Below are positions 12,287 through 12,387 of a stretch of 12,387 nt of DNA, in pieces. The notes under the pieces were generated by a model that saw nothing but the letters and a program-made list of their open reading frames with translations, was not told the DNA's origin and made no database searches. The DNA comes from JBBQTU01 sp038213005 (GTDB lineage: Bacteria; Planctomycetota; Phycisphaerae; Tepidisphaerales; Tepidisphaeraceae). A program made the position numbers and the translations under genes. The DNA is taken from assembly GCA_038213005.1 (NCBI GenBank), contig JBBQTU010000127.1, forward strand, positions 1 through 12,387. The letters are read 5' to 3'. Each line of letters starts with the position of its first letter. Within the stretch, counting starts at the first letter, position 1.

Positions 12287-12387
12287 CTATTCAGCCGCTG
12301 TGAAGATGCGGTCTTCTGCCTGTGGATCTTCTTCAAACAGTTCACTGAATCGTCTTCTTCTACTTCAGGGTCTTCTTCCAGGTTGGT
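12287..12387 (-). other. Possible 3' end of an acidic protein, frame interrupted
   Basis: Read on the minus strand, a frame ends RRFSELFEEDPQAEDRIFTA-AE-stop at 12287-12289 and looks like a natural acidic C-terminus. Further out in that frame a stop intervenes. The frame one base away carries another acidic stretch (NLEEDPEVEEDD). This could be a frameshifted or decayed gene end, or chance from the CTTCTT-rich sequence. I recognise no family. Confidence 0.25.

Overview
This is a high-GC bacterial chromosome segment with about eight intact protein genes, all placed by their own ribosome-binding sites or protein motifs. The mix points to Planctomycetota, most likely the Phycisphaerae side: a secreted TPR protein with an opening 'L.GDL' segment, a lipoprotein with a Thr-Thr-Arg-Pro linker, a DUF1844 protein, large cytoplasmic glycoside hydrolases, and many short GC-rich hairpin repeats between genes. 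This assignment is inference from style and gene families. No rRNA or other marker gene is present. I saw no tRNA, rRNA, CRISPR array, intact insertion sequence or phage gene.

Layout. The left edge (1-314) holds a striking 38-bp imperfect inverted repeat. It is followed by a secreted TPR/coiled-coil protein (315-1685). A dyad at 1770-1800 precedes a probable two-gene operon of a VOC/glyoxalase-fold metal protein (1831-2244) and a 1053-residue GH38 alpha-mannosidase (2297-5458). A 16-bp hairpin at 5488-5524 separates this operon from a convergent minus-strand pair: a PocR-like/GAF/PP2C (RsbU/SpoIIE-type) phosphatase (6156-7871), followed by a two-TM bacterial PH-domain protein (5528-6121). Divergent from the phosphatase is a lipoprotein methionine sulfoxide reductase B (8010-8561). 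A 399-bp gap with two copies of a structured repeat follows. Then, on the minus strand, come a DUF1844 protein (8961-9395) and a GH43 glycosidase with a C-terminal beta-sandwich (9580-11106).

The right end (11107-12387) has no intact gene. It is a dense array of small hairpins and short tandem repeats leading into a broken REP-associated tyrosine transposase (RAYT). The transposase's first ~50 codons survive, and its 5' part is duplicated as a perfect 131-bp direct repeat exactly 207 bp apart. The fragment stops before the HUH motif would be reached, so it cannot be active.

How the parts work together. The GH38 and GH43 enzymes both lack signal peptides, so they probably act on imported oligosaccharides in the cytoplasm. 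The phosphatase and PH-domain protein form a signalling/membrane pair. The MsrB lipoprotein probably repairs oxidised methionines outside the cytoplasmic membrane. I do not see a convincing new multi-gene defence or metabolic system. The least explained material is structural: the 17-102 palindrome, the covarying hairpin pairs, and the hairpin array beside the duplicated RAYT relic.
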